This document shows positions 33,473 through 40,928 of a DNA stretch of 40,928 nt, piece by piece. Origin of the DNA: Frankia tisae (GTDB lineage: Bacteria > Actinomycetota > Actinomycetes > Frankiales > Frankiaceae). Every line of letters begins with the position of its first letter. The first letter of the stretch is position 1. Location of the stretch: contig NZ_JANEZT010000009.1 in NCBI RefSeq assembly GCF_025403405.1, forward strand, positions 1 to 40,928, in the 5' to 3' direction. Position numbers and translations under genes: made by a program. The notes beneath the pieces were generated by a model, which saw only the letters and a program-made list of their open reading frames with translations, was not told the DNA's origin and made no database searches.

Positions 33473-33628
33473 GGTGCCACCTCCTCGCCCTCGTCACGTC
33501 CCGCCGCAGCGCCGGAAATGCCTTGACGATCATCCTACCGGCGTTGGGCCGCCCGCCCGAGCTCGACCCCACCTCCCGGCCCGGGGGGCCGCCGCGCGGA
33601 TCGGGCGGCCGTTTGCCAGGGTGGACGG

Positions 33629-34564
33629 ATGGACCTGCGTATCTTCATCGAGCCTCAGCAAGGCGCCTCCTACGAGCGGCAGCTCGCCGTGGCGAGGGCC
33701 GCCGAGGACGCCGGCTTCGACGGATTCTTCCGTTCCGACCACTACCTGCGGATGGGGCCGGGTGATCCGTCGCCGGGCCCCTCGGACTCCTGGGTGACGC
33801 TGGCGGCCCTGGCCCGCGAGACCTCGCGGATTCGGCTGGGCACCCTCGTCACCTCCGCGACCTTCCGGTTGCCCGGGCCGCTGGCCATCGCCGTCGCGCA
33901 GGTGGACGCGATGAGCGGCGGCCGCGTGGAGCTGGGCCTCGGCGCCGGATGGTTCGAGGCGGAACACACCGCCTACGGCATCCCGTTTCCCTCGGTCGAG
34001 GAGCGGTTCGACCGGCTGACCGAGCAGCTTGCGATCATCACCGGGCTGTGGGGAACCCCACCCGGCGAGACCTTCTCCCACGACGGCCGGTACTACCAGC
34101 TCGCCGACAGCCCGGCGCTGCCGAAGCCGGCGCAGCGGCCCCGGCCGCCGATCATCATCGGGGGAGCCGGGCCGCGGCGCACCCCGCAGCTCGCCGTCGC
34201 CTACGCGGCCGAGTTCAACGCCGCCTTCGCCCCCGCCGAGGTGGTCGGGCGGCGGTTCGCCCGAGTCCGGGAGGTGGCCGCGGCGGCCGGGCGGGATCCG
34301 GCGGGCCTCGTCTACTCCACGGCGAACGTTGTCGTCTGCGCGAAGTCGGACACTGACCTCGCCCGGCGGGCCGAACGCATCGGCCGGGAGGTCGACGAGC
34401 TGCGCGCCAACGGCTTCACCGGCACTCCCGAGGAGATCCTGGCCAAGCTCGCGACCTTCGGCCCCGACGGCGCCGGGGCCAGCCGGATCTACCTTCAGGT
34501 CCTCGACCTGGACGACCTCGACCACCTCGACCTGATCGCCGCCGAGGTGCTCCCGCACGTCTGA
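33629..34564 (+). CDS. LLM-class oxidoreductase, F420-dependent type
   Basis: The 311-aa protein starts MDLRIFIEPQQGASYERQLA and follows the F420-dependent LLM pattern: DGFFRSDHYLRMGPGD, SWVTLAALARETSRIRLGTL, SATFRLPGPLAIAVAQVDAM, then SGGRVELGLGAGWFEAEHTA, YGIPFPSVEERFDRLTEQL and PRPPIIIGGAGPRRTPQLA. The FFRSDHY and GLGAGWFEAEH blocks are those of mycobacterial F420 enzymes, so F420H2 rather than FMNH2 is the likely cofactor. Reaction and substrate are unknown. It is a single gene, divergent from TetR and convergent with the LysR gene. Confidence 0.88.
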   Translation: MDLRIFIEPQQGASYERQLAVARAAEDAGFDGFFRSDHYLRMGPGDPSPGPSDSWVTLAALARETSRIRLGTLVTSATFRLPGPLAIAVAQVDAMSGGRVELGLGAGWFEAEHTAYGIPFPSVEERFDRLTEQLAIITGLWGTPPGETFSHDGRYYQLADSPALPKPAQRPRPPIIIGGAGPRRTPQLAVAYAAEFNAAFAPAEVVGRRFARVREVAAAAGRDPAGLVYSTANVVVCAKSDTDLARRAERIGREVDELRANGFTGTPEEILAKLATFGPDGAGASRIYLQVLDLDDLDHLDLIAAEVLPHV

Positions 34565-34591
34565 GCGGGCCGGGGCGGCGGCCACCGGGCA

Positions 34592-34623
34592 TCGGCACCG
34601 CGGCACGTCGGCACCGCGGCACG
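34592..34623. repeat. Perfect 16-bp tandem duplication between convergent genes
   Basis: TCGGCACCGCGGCACG occurs at 34592-34607 and 34608-34623, in the 71-bp gap between the LLM and LysR stops. Each copy contains CCGCGG and could contribute to a bidirectional hairpin, but no T-run is present. Confidence 0.85.
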
Positions 34624-34635
34624 GTACAGGGAGTT

Positions 34636-35562
34636 TCAGGCTCTCCTGACGAGCTGGAGGCTCTCGACGACCGTCTCCGTCTCCGCCGCCGCCGGCTCGG
34701 CGAGCAGCCGCCCCAACGCCGCCGCGACCCGCTCCGAAATGATCGTGGCCAGGCCGTGCCGGGACCAGACCGCGAGCGGCAGCGGCGCGGGTTTCGGCAG
34801 GTCGTCGCGCGCCGCGAGTCCCTCGGGCGTCTGCCCCATGGTGGCCATCAACGCGACCCCCAGGCCGGCGCCCACGGCCGCCTGGACGCCGGCGAGCTGG
34901 ATCGCCTCCGCGCCGATCACCGCGGGGATCGCCTGCGAGGACAATGCCTCCAGCGCGCAGGTGCGCAGCGCGCAGGGATGGTCGAAGGCGACCACGGGCA
35001 CCGGCTGCGCCGCCGCCGGCCGCCGCCACATGGGGGAGGAATACCAGGTCAGCTCCAGCTCACCGACCGGCGTCGCGCGCAGGTCGTTGGGCGGGCCGAG
35101 CAGCAACGCCAGATCGATCCGCCCCGCGTCCAGCCCTTCGCGCAGGGTGGTGCCGCGGTCGATGCGGAAGCGGATGCGATAGCCGGGCAGGGACTGCTCC
35201 AGCGCCGCGGCGAGGAAGGGCAGCAGCTGCGCCGCGGCATGCTCCGTCGAGCCGATCACGACCGTCTGCTCGGTCTCCATGCCGAAACCGTGCAGGGTCT
35301 CGTCGTGGATGGCCAGGATCCGCCGGGCCTGGCGGAGCAGGTGCTCGCCGTCGGGGGTCAGCCGGGAGCCGCGTCCCTGGCGTTCGATCAGCGCGCGCTC
35401 CGTGGCGGACTCCAACCGGCGCACGTGCTGGCTCACCGCCGCCTGGCTCAGGTGCAGTGACGTCGCGGCCCGCTGGAAGCCGCCACACTCCGCGACAGCG
35501 ACGAAGCTGCGCAGCGGGGCGATGTCCAGTACTCGTCGCATGTCGGTCAGGGTACTGGACAT
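34636..35562 (-). CDS. LysR family transcriptional regulator
   Basis: The 308-aa regulator starts MSSTLTDMRRVLDIAPLRSF; ATG 35541 (MRRVLDIAPLRSFVAV) is an equally plausible start seven codons later. The winged HTH reads FVAVAECGGFQRAATSLHLSQ then AAVSQHVRRLE. The effector domain (VVIGSTEHAAAQLLPFLAAAL, FRIDRGTTLREGLDAGRIDL, ALLLGPPNDL, VGAGLGVALM) is of normal length. It diverges from the leader-peptide/NtaA operon across 350 bp, the standard arrangement for a LysR activator of an organosulfur operon. CysB/Cbl-like control by a sulfur metabolite is inferred from context only. Confidence 0.92.
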   Translation of the reverse strand: MSSTLTDMRRVLDIAPLRSFVAVAECGGFQRAATSLHLSQAAVSQHVRRLESATERALIERQGRGSRLTPDGEHLLRQARRILAIHDETLHGFGMETEQTVVIGSTEHAAAQLLPFLAAALEQSLPGYRIRFRIDRGTTLREGLDAGRIDLALLLGPPNDLRATPVGELELTWYSSPMWRRPAAAQPVPVVAFDHPCALRTCALEALSSQAIPAVIGAEAIQLAGVQAAVGAGLGVALMATMGQTPEGLAARDDLPKPAPLPLAVWSRHGLATIISERVAAALGRLLAEPAAAETETVVESLQLVRRA

Positions 35563-35912
35563 TCATAACCGAACGCGATTGATCGCCATAACGAAGCGTC
35601 GTTGGACATTTTGACGCCGGACCAGCATGCTCATCGACATGACCCAGTCGACGGCCGTGTTGCTCACGTGTTGCCGTTGGCTCGATCTTGCCCGTGGCCA
35701 GGCAGCGCTCTGTCGCTGACCTGACCGGTCGCTGCGCAGCCGCAGCCAAAGCCGTCGCCCGTCGCGACGCGACGTAGGTATCTCCCTCCCTTTTCCGCGT
35801 GCTTGAGCGCGCCCATTACGTCGTAACCGGAGCCGTAACCGGAACCGGATTCGTCCCGATGGACGCCGCTGTCGTCATGCGCGTTCCGTCCCCAGCTCGG
35901 GAAGGTCCCACC
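35563..35912. promoter_or_regulatory. LysR / NtaA-operon divergent control region
   Basis: Contents in order: AACGA-AGCG-TCGTT inverted repeat (35590-35603), a candidate regulator site; the leader peptide (35639-35719); a 12-bp direct repeat GTAACCGGAGCC/GTAACCGGAACC (35823-35846); and a GGGAAGG ribosome site for ATG 35913. The frame is open upstream to 35799 but the additional residues lack family similarity. Confidence 0.6.
35639..35719 (+). CDS. Putative cysteine-responsive leader peptide (26 aa) upstream of the NtaA-type gene
   Basis: ATG 35639 to TGA 35717-35719 encodes 26 residues containing TCCRWLDLARGQAALCR at the end. This follows the leader pattern (Cys-Arg-x-hydrophobic-Asp-Leu-xx-...-Ala-Leu-Cys) with Trp-Leu-Asp in place of His-Val-Asp. 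It carries tandem TGT-TGC codons plus a TGT two codons before the stop. The monooxygenase start is 193 bp downstream, leaving room for an attenuator. The pattern matches the peptides before ssuD and the dioxygenase, supporting shared control. Confidence 0.75.
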   Translation: MTQSTAVLLTCCRWLDLARGQAALCR

Positions 35913-37319
35913 ATGTCTGTTCGCACGCTCAAACTGGGCGCCGTCCTCATCGGCGTCGGCGGTCCGGGGCAGCACAACACGTGGCTGAGCCCCGAGCTCC
36001 CGGGTGACGCCAGCGTGGACGTCCGCTGGTACATCGCCCGCGCCCAGGAGGCGGAGGCCGCAAAGTTCGATCACGTCTTCATCGTGGACAGCCAGTTCAT
36101 CACCGCGGACTCCCCGAACCACTACCTCAGCCGGCTCGAGCCGTTGACGCTACTGTCCGCTATCGCCGTTCACACCCACCACATCGGCCTGGTCGGGACG
36201 ATCACGACGTCCTACAACGAGCCCTTCAACGTCGCCCGCCGCCTTGCCTCCCTCGACCACATCAGCGGCGGCCGCGCCGGCTGGAACGTCGTCACCAGTG
36301 GCGACTCCGGAACGGCGGGCAACTACAGCCGCGACGAGCACTACGACTATCCGACCCGTTACGGGCGCGCGTTCGAACACGTGGGGGTGGCACAGGCGCT
36401 CTGGGACTCCTACGAGGCGGACGCCTTCCCCCGCGACAAGCAGCGCGGCCAGTTCTTCGACCGCAGCCGTCAGCATGCGCTCAATCACAAGGGCGAATTC
36501 TTCTCCGTGGTCGGACCACTGAACCTGGAGCGCACTCCCCAGGGGCAGCCGGTCATCTTCCAGGCGGGCGACTCGGAGGAAGGGCGCGACCTCGGCGCGA
36601 GTATCGCCGACGCAATCTTCACCCACTCGCAGACGCTCGAGCAGGCGCAGGCATTCCGTACCGAGCTGCGGGCCCGGGCGGCGGCCAAGGGGCGCGACCC
36701 GGAAAACCTGCTCATCGTCCCCGGGATTTTCCCGATCATCGCCGACACCGATGAGCAGGCCCGTGCCAAGGAGGATGCGATCGTCGGGGAGGGCAGCTTC
36801 GAGCGGGCCCTGGCCGAGCTCGGCCGGCCCTTCGGCTGGCACGACTTCTCGCAGTACGACTTGGATGCGCCGTTCCCCGAGGTGGGGGAGATCGCCGAGC
36901 GCAGCTTCCGCACCCACGCGGACGCCATCACCACGCTGGCGCGGGAGAACAATCTCACGCTGCGCCAGGTGGTCGAGCGTCAGCTGCAGGCCCGCCGCTC
37001 GCCCTTCGTCGGATCGCCCCTGACCGTCGCGAACGAGATTGCGCGCTGGTTCGAAGGCGGCGGCTTCGACGGCATCAACATCACCGTGAACGTGCCGAGC
37101 GAGTTCGCGCGCTTCACCGATCAGGTGCTGCCGATCCTGCGCGAACGAGGCGTCGTCCGCGCCGAATACGAGGCGACCACGCTGCGCGGCAACCTCGGCC
37201 TGCCGATTCCCGAGAACCGGTACACGGCGGCCCGACGCCGCGAGGAGCAGTCCACCGGCCAGGAGCAGTCCACCGGCGAGGCGGTGGCCGACAGTACGGC
37301 CCCGGTGCTCGTCCCCTGA
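35913..37319 (+). CDS. FMNH2-dependent monooxygenase, NtaA/SnaA/DszA family
   Basis: The 468-aa protein starts MSVRTLKLGAVLIGVGGPGQ. Family landmarks: HVFIVDSQFITADSPNHYL, GLVGTITTSYNEPFNVARRL, ASLDHISGGRAGWNVVTSG, NYSRDEHYDYPTRYGRAFEH, RTPQGQPVIFQAGDSEEG and GSPLTVANEIARWFEGGGFD. It is more divergent than the two paralogues at 7989-10723 and likely acts on a different compound. The C-terminal tail has a duplicated EQSTG from an 18-bp repeat. It heads an operon with a binding protein and two permeases (44-bp gap), behind a leader peptide and a LysR gene, an arrangement that fits sulfur-source use. No flavin reductase is nearby. Confidence 0.91.
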   Translation: MSVRTLKLGAVLIGVGGPGQHNTWLSPELPGDASVDVRWYIARAQEAEAAKFDHVFIVDSQFITADSPNHYLSRLEPLTLLSAIAVHTHHIGLVGTITTSYNEPFNVARRLASLDHISGGRAGWNVVTSGDSGTAGNYSRDEHYDYPTRYGRAFEHVGVAQALWDSYEADAFPRDKQRGQFFDRSRQHALNHKGEFFSVVGPLNLERTPQGQPVIFQAGDSEEGRDLGASIADAIFTHSQTLEQAQAFRTELRARAAAKGRDPENLLIVPGIFPIIADTDEQARAKEDAIVGEGSFERALAELGRPFGWHDFSQYDLDAPFPEVGEIAERSFRTHADAITTLARENNLTLRQVVERQLQARRSPFVGSPLTVANEIARWFEGGGFDGINITVNVPSEFARFTDQVLPILRERGVVRAEYEATTLRGNLGLPIPENRYTAARRREEQSTGQEQSTGEAVADSTAPVLVP

Positions 37320-37363
37320 ACCACGCAACATTCCCGTCGAGATCCGAACAGAGAAAGAAGCCA

Positions 37364-38935
37364 ATGACCTCCGCGCAACATCTGCCGTCCGCCCGCCGCA
37401 CGAGACGCGGCGCCGTCCTCGGGGCCCTGGTGGCCCTCGCGGCCCTCGTCCTCAGCGCCTGCGGCTCCGGCTCCGGCTCCGGCACCGCGGCCGCCGGCGG
37501 CGGAGGCGGTGGCGGCAAATCGACCACTCTCAAATGGGCCTCCTCCTTCTTCCCGACGCACTGGGATCCGGTGGTCGGGGGTAGCGGTGCCCAGTTCCGC
37601 ATCCTCGCCCTGCCCTACGCGGCACTGACGAAGACGGACGCGAAGGGCAACGCCGTCCCGGATCTGGCACAGAGCTGGGTCTACAACGGGACCGGCGACG
37701 AGATCACGTTCCATCTGCGGCCGAACCTGACGTTCAGCGACGGCACTCCGGTCAACGCCGCGGCGGTCAAGAACGCCATCGACCGGGCCAAGACGCAGAA
37801 GAACTCGGCGCTGTTCGGTGACCTCACCTCGATCAAGTCGGTCACGACCGGCGGCGACCTGGACGTGGTCGTCCACCTCACCCAGGTCGATCACCAGATC
37901 CCGCTGCTGCTCGGTGAGCGCGTGCTGCAGATCGCCAGTCCCAAGGCCGCGGCGGACCCGGCGAAGCTCGACCAGAACCCGGTCGGCGCCGGACCGTTCA
38001 TCGTCACGCAGCTGATTCCGGGCACGAAGGTCGTGCTCAAGAAGAACCCGAACTACTGGGACGCCAAGAACATCCACATCGACAACGTGCAGCTGGTCTC
38101 GGCACCCGACGTGTCGACGGTCGTCTCCGGTCTGCAGACGGGCGTCTACAACTTCGCCGACCTCGCCCCGAGCCAGGCGAAGGCCGCCAAGGCGGCCGGT
38201 CTCGACGTCTTCGTGCAGCCGGGCTTCAACGCCTCGAACATCAGCCTGAACATCAACAAGGCGCCGTTCGACAACCCCAAGGTCGTCGACGCGGTCCGCT
38301 ACGCCACCAACCGGCAGGAGTTCGTCGACAAGCTCACCTTCGGGTACGGCAAGCCGACCAACCAGCCCTTCCCGCCGGGTTACGTCGCCTACGACGAGAA
38401 GTCGGCGAACCTGTACCCGTACGACCCCGCGAAGGCGAAGCAACTGCTCGAGCAGGCCGGCTTCAAGTCGGGCCAGATCAAGCTGGACCTGGTCATCCCG
38501 AAGGAGGACCCGGCGGCGGAGATCGTGCAGTCGCAGCTCGCGGCGATCGGGATCACCGTCACCATCAAGATCAACAAGAACTGGGCGACGCCCTTCTTCG
38601 CCAAGGATCTGACGTTCTCGCTGTACGGCACGACCGGTCGTGACTCGGCCGTCCAGACGCTCACGGCGCACTTCGGCCCGGACGGTCCGCTGAACCTCAG
38701 CTCGCCGTACGAGCCGGAAGGCTTCGAGGCCGCGATCGCCAAGGTCCGCCAGACGCCGCTGGACGCACCGGACTACCCGCAGGTCCTGCAGGCGGCCACC
38801 CGCGCGGGCCTGCAGAGCAAGGCGCTCGTCTTCGACTACTCCAGCCCGAACCTGTTCGCCAAGAGCAAGGCGATCTCCGCGTTGCCCGCCAACCCGGCCC
38901 ACATCGACTGGACCGGTGTGACCATCGGCGACTGA
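37364..38935 (+). CDS. ABC transporter substrate-binding lipoprotein (family 5)
   Basis: The 523-aa lipoprotein has a basic start (SARRTRRGAVLGALVALAAL) and a lipobox LSAC with the lipidated Cys at residue 33, followed by a Gly/Ser linker. An AGAAAGAAG ribosome site precedes ATG 37364. Family-5 marks: ITFHLRPNLTFSDGTPVNAA, VGAGPFIVTQ, NPNYWDAKNIHIDNVQL, and YPYDPAKAKQLLEQAGF. Early TLKWASSFFPTHWDPVVGG resembles binding proteins that sit beside NtaA-type monooxygenases. It should capture the substrate of the linked monooxygenase outside the cell and hand it to the two permeases downstream. Confidence 0.93.
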   Translation: MTSAQHLPSARRTRRGAVLGALVALAALVLSACGSGSGSGTAAAGGGGGGGKSTTLKWASSFFPTHWDPVVGGSGAQFRILALPYAALTKTDAKGNAVPDLAQSWVYNGTGDEITFHLRPNLTFSDGTPVNAAAVKNAIDRAKTQKNSALFGDLTSIKSVTTGGDLDVVVHLTQVDHQIPLLLGERVLQIASPKAAADPAKLDQNPVGAGPFIVTQLIPGTKVVLKKNPNYWDAKNIHIDNVQLVSAPDVSTVVSGLQTGVYNFADLAPSQAKAAKAAGLDVFVQPGFNASNISLNINKAPFDNPKVVDAVRYATNRQEFVDKLTFGYGKPTNQPFPPGYVAYDEKSANLYPYDPAKAKQLLEQAGFKSGQIKLDLVIPKEDPAAEIVQSQLAAIGITVTIKINKNWATPFFAKDLTFSLYGTTGRDSAVQTLTAHFGPDGPLNLSSPYEPEGFEAAIAKVRQTPLDAPDYPQVLQAATRAGLQSKALVFDYSSPNLFAKSKAISALPANPAHIDWTGVTIGD

Positions 38936-39027
38936 TCCGGCCCACCCCGACCGCACCTGCGCCGACCCGCGGCGCTCATCCCATGCCCACCCACGCCCAT
39001 CCGGCCTGAAGAGACAGGAGGCAACCC

Positions 39028-40062
39028 ATGGCGGTGAGCACGGCTGACCACGCGGTCGTTGCCGACCCGGGCGCAGCGCTCGCCGCCGCCAGGGCGCGGC
39101 GGGCCGCCGGCCGCGTCCTGGTCACCCTCGCCCGTTCGGTCGCGATCTTCGTCCCGGTCTTCCTGGTGGCGACCTTCCTGACCTTCGCCCTGCGGGCGAT
39201 CAGTGGCCTGAGCCCCGCCAGCATCCAGCTCGGGGAGAGCGCCACCCCGGACGCGGTCGCCCGCATCGAGCACCAGTGGGGCCTGGACCGCCCGTTCCTC
39301 GCCCAGTACTGGAGCTGGTTCACCGACATCCTGCACGGCCAGCTCGGCGCGAGCTGGTCCAACGGCACGAACATCTCCGAGCTGATCAGCAACGGCCTGG
39401 CCATCAGCCTGTCGGTGGTGACGCTGGCACTGGTCATCGGCGTGCTCTTCGGCTTCGGGCTCGGCACCCTGGCGGCGGTGCGCCGCACGACCTGGATCGA
39501 CCGGGCGATCACGGGCTTCCTGACGGTCTTCTCGGTGATGCCGCCCTTCGTGGTCGGCATCGTCCTGGTGACGGTCTTCGCCGTCGGGCTCGGCTGGCTG
39601 CCGGCCGCCGGCTACGTGCCGGCGAGTGCGGGGACGTGGCCGTGGTTCACCCACATCCTGCTGCCGGCGCTGGCGCTCAGCCTCGACCCGATGGCCGACG
39701 TCGCCCGCCAGCTTCGTTCCGGCCTCATCGCCTCCTACCAGGAGAACTACGTGACCGGGGCGATCGTGCGCGGGCTCAGCCCGCGGCGGATCTTCTTCCG
39801 GCACGTGCTGCGCAACGGAGTGGGGCCGGCCCTGAGCGTGCTGGGCTGGCGGTTCCCCACGCTCATCGGCGGCTCCGTGGTCACCGAGTGGATCTTCGGG
39901 CTGCAGGGCTTCGGCCGGTTCGCCAACGACTCCGCGCAGGCCGGGGACGTGCCGGCGGTCCAGGGCGTGCTCGTCGTCTCGATTGTGCTGGTCGTCACCT
40001 TCAACCTGATCGTCAACGTCGTCCTGGGCCGGGTCACCCCGGCCTCACAGCGGGGGGTGTGA
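39028..40062 (+). CDS. ABC transporter permease, DppB/OppB type
   Basis: The 344-aa permease starts MAVSTADHAVVADPGAALAA, with a longer cytosolic N-terminus (about 40 residues) than usual, after an AGGAGG ribosome site. The first helix SVAIFVPVFLVATFLTFALR and the block SPASIQLGESATPDAVARIE then WGLDRPFLAQYWSWFTDI are family-typical. The EAA loop ENYVTGAIVRGLSPRRIFFR lies at about residue 240, followed by HVLRNGVGP and GGSVVTEWIFGLQGFG. It is 1 bp apart from the next permease gene. It pairs with that DppC-type subunit. Confidence 0.92.
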   Translation: MAVSTADHAVVADPGAALAAARARRAAGRVLVTLARSVAIFVPVFLVATFLTFALRAISGLSPASIQLGESATPDAVARIEHQWGLDRPFLAQYWSWFTDILHGQLGASWSNGTNISELISNGLAISLSVVTLALVIGVLFGFGLGTLAAVRRTTWIDRAITGFLTVFSVMPPFVVGIVLVTVFAVGLGWLPAAGYVPASAGTWPWFTHILLPALALSLDPMADVARQLRSGLIASYQENYVTGAIVRGLSPRRIFFRHVLRNGVGPALSVLGWRFPTLIGGSVVTEWIFGLQGFGRFANDSAQAGDVPAVQGVLVVSIVLVVTFNLIVNVVLGRVTPASQRGV

Positions 40063-40063
40063 C

Positions 40064-40928
40064 ATGGTCCGTCGCGTCCTGGCGCTGCCGACCGGCCGGC
40101 TCGCCGTCGGCATCCTGTCCGTGATCGTCCTGCTGGCGATCCTCGGCCCGACCCTGGCTCCGCACAACCCGCTGGGGACGAGTGCACTGACCCTGGCCGG
40201 CCCCTCCTGGGAGCACTGGCTCGGGACGGACTACCTCGGCCGGGACGTCTTCAGCCGGCTGCTCGCCGGGTCACGCACCAGCGTGCTCGGCTCGGTCGAG
40301 GTCGCGCTGATAGCGCTGGCCGTCGGCGTCGTCCCGGGCATCCTGTCGGTGTACTTCGGCCGGGTGTTCGAGTGGTTCACCCTGCGGATCGCCGACACGC
40401 TCATCGCACTGCCGTTCCTCATCTACGCCGTGGCCGTCACCGCGCTGCTCGGCAACGGGATCCCGCAGGCGATGTTCACCGTCGGCGTGCTCGTCTCGCC
40501 GCTGTTTTACCGGGTCGCGCGAGCGGCGACCCTGACGGTCGCCCGGTCGCAGTACGTCGAGGCGGCACTGATCTCCGGCGCCTCGATCGGCCGGATCGCC
40601 CGCCGCCACGTGTGGGGAAAGGTGCTGCCGCCCGTCGCGGTGGCACTGGCCCAGACCATCGGTATCGGCTTCGTCGTCGTCTCCAGCCTGAGCTTCCTCG
40701 GCATCGGCGTGCAGCCGCCGGCGCCGACCTGGGGGGGCCTGCTCGCCTCCGACCTCGGCTACCTGTCCTACCAGCCGTGGGCTCCGGTCGTTCCCGCCGC
40801 CCTGATCATGGCGACGGTATGGGGCAGCAACCTGCTGGCCGATGCGATCCGCGACGTGTCCGGCGAGGCGGGGCGCGCGCTGCTGAACAACCGCCGGGCC
40901 CGCGCCCGTCGCCCCGCCCAGCCCGAAC
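40064..40928 (+). CDS. ABC transporter permease, DppC/OppC type (partial, 3' end off window)
   Basis: ATG 40064 (MVRRVLALPTGRLAVGILSV) opens 288 codons with no stop before the right edge. C-type marks: LAPHNPLGTSALTLAGPSWE, HWLGTDYLGRDVFSRLLAG, then helices, an EAA loop SQYVEAALISGASIGRIARR (about residues 165-184) and SSLSFLGIGVQPPAPTWGGL. The C-terminal DAIRDVSGEAGRALLNNRRA run is near the expected end, though a fusion to an ATPase domain cannot be excluded. The ATPase genes of this importer are expected just outside the window. Confidence 0.91.
   Translation, partial: MVRRVLALPTGRLAVGILSVIVLLAILGPTLAPHNPLGTSALTLAGPSWEHWLGTDYLGRDVFSRLLAGSRTSVLGSVEVALIALAVGVVPGILSVYFGRVFEWFTLRIADTLIALPFLIYAVAVTALLGNGIPQAMFTVGVLVSPLFYRVARAATLTVARSQYVEAALISGASIGRIARRHVWGKVLPPVAVALAQTIGIGFVVVSSLSFLGIGVQPPAPTWGGLLASDLGYLSYQPWAPVVPAALIMATVWGSNLLADAIRDVSGEAGRALLNNRRARARRPAQPE

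Overview
The window (40,928 bp, very GC-rich, strong third-position G/C, many 4-bp ATGA/GTGA overlaps, TIR-NTPase and S-adenosyl-methyltransferase families) looks like chromosome of a Frankia-like actinobacterium. That assignment is inference from composition and gene families, not from a marker gene.

Layout. (1) 1-1187, minus: a 2-oxoglutarate/Fe(II) dioxygenase running off the left edge, preceded by a tiny leader peptide. (2) 1681-10723, plus: one compact operon with a solute-binding lipoprotein, two permeases, two ATPases of the dipeptide/oligopeptide type, a luciferase-like oxidoreductase and two NtaA/SnaA/DszA-type flavin monooxygenases. (3) 10754-18441: an S-adenosyl methyltransferase gene (minus) cut in two by about 6.66 kb of foreign DNA carrying a decayed TIR-NTPase-repeat gene, a RHH/MazF toxin-antitoxin pair, a HAD hydrolase, an Eis-like acetyltransferase and a second GNAT. 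(4) 18528-19891, minus: ssuD with its own cysteine-type leader peptide. (5) 20039-25257: a zinc alcohol dehydrogenase, a PPOX remnant, an NmrA-like reductase, a DedA protein, and a divergent quinone reductase/TetR pair with a clear double-palindrome operator. (6) 25439-28822: a Nudix hydrolase, an M20 amidohydrolase, and three gene remnants (VOC, sodium:solute symporter, GPP34). (7) 28884-33472, minus: a TetR gene and an ABC-2 exporter/histidine kinase/response regulator operon. (8) 33629-40928: an F420-type LLM oxidoreductase, a LysR regulator, and a second organosulfur-type operon (leader peptide, NtaA-type monooxygenase, binding protein, two permeases) leaving the right edge.

How it fits together. 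Three short ORFs encode peptides of the actinobacterial cysteine-leader type (basic run, then (H/P)VD or LD, then a terminal Leu-Cys). They precede the dioxygenase, ssuD and the right-hand NtaA gene. With SsuD and three NtaA/DszA-type oxygenases beside two peptide-type ABC importers, this suggests that most of the window is an organosulfur scavenging region controlled by cysteine-sensitive attenuation. Substrates are not known.

The most unusual structure is the insertion in the methyltransferase gene. A ~33-bp sequence containing TCGGTACCACCCCT occurs three times (11336, 13856, 15508). A related inverted sequence closes each interval (13803, 15425, 17922). The island therefore reads as three adjacent modules, each with inverted ends, at an attachment-like site (CGC-AGCACGA-CGG) also present at the far border. 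No integrase or transposase is encoded inside. This may be an undescribed class of trans-mobilised cassette carrying defence, toxin-antitoxin and acetyltransferase cargo.
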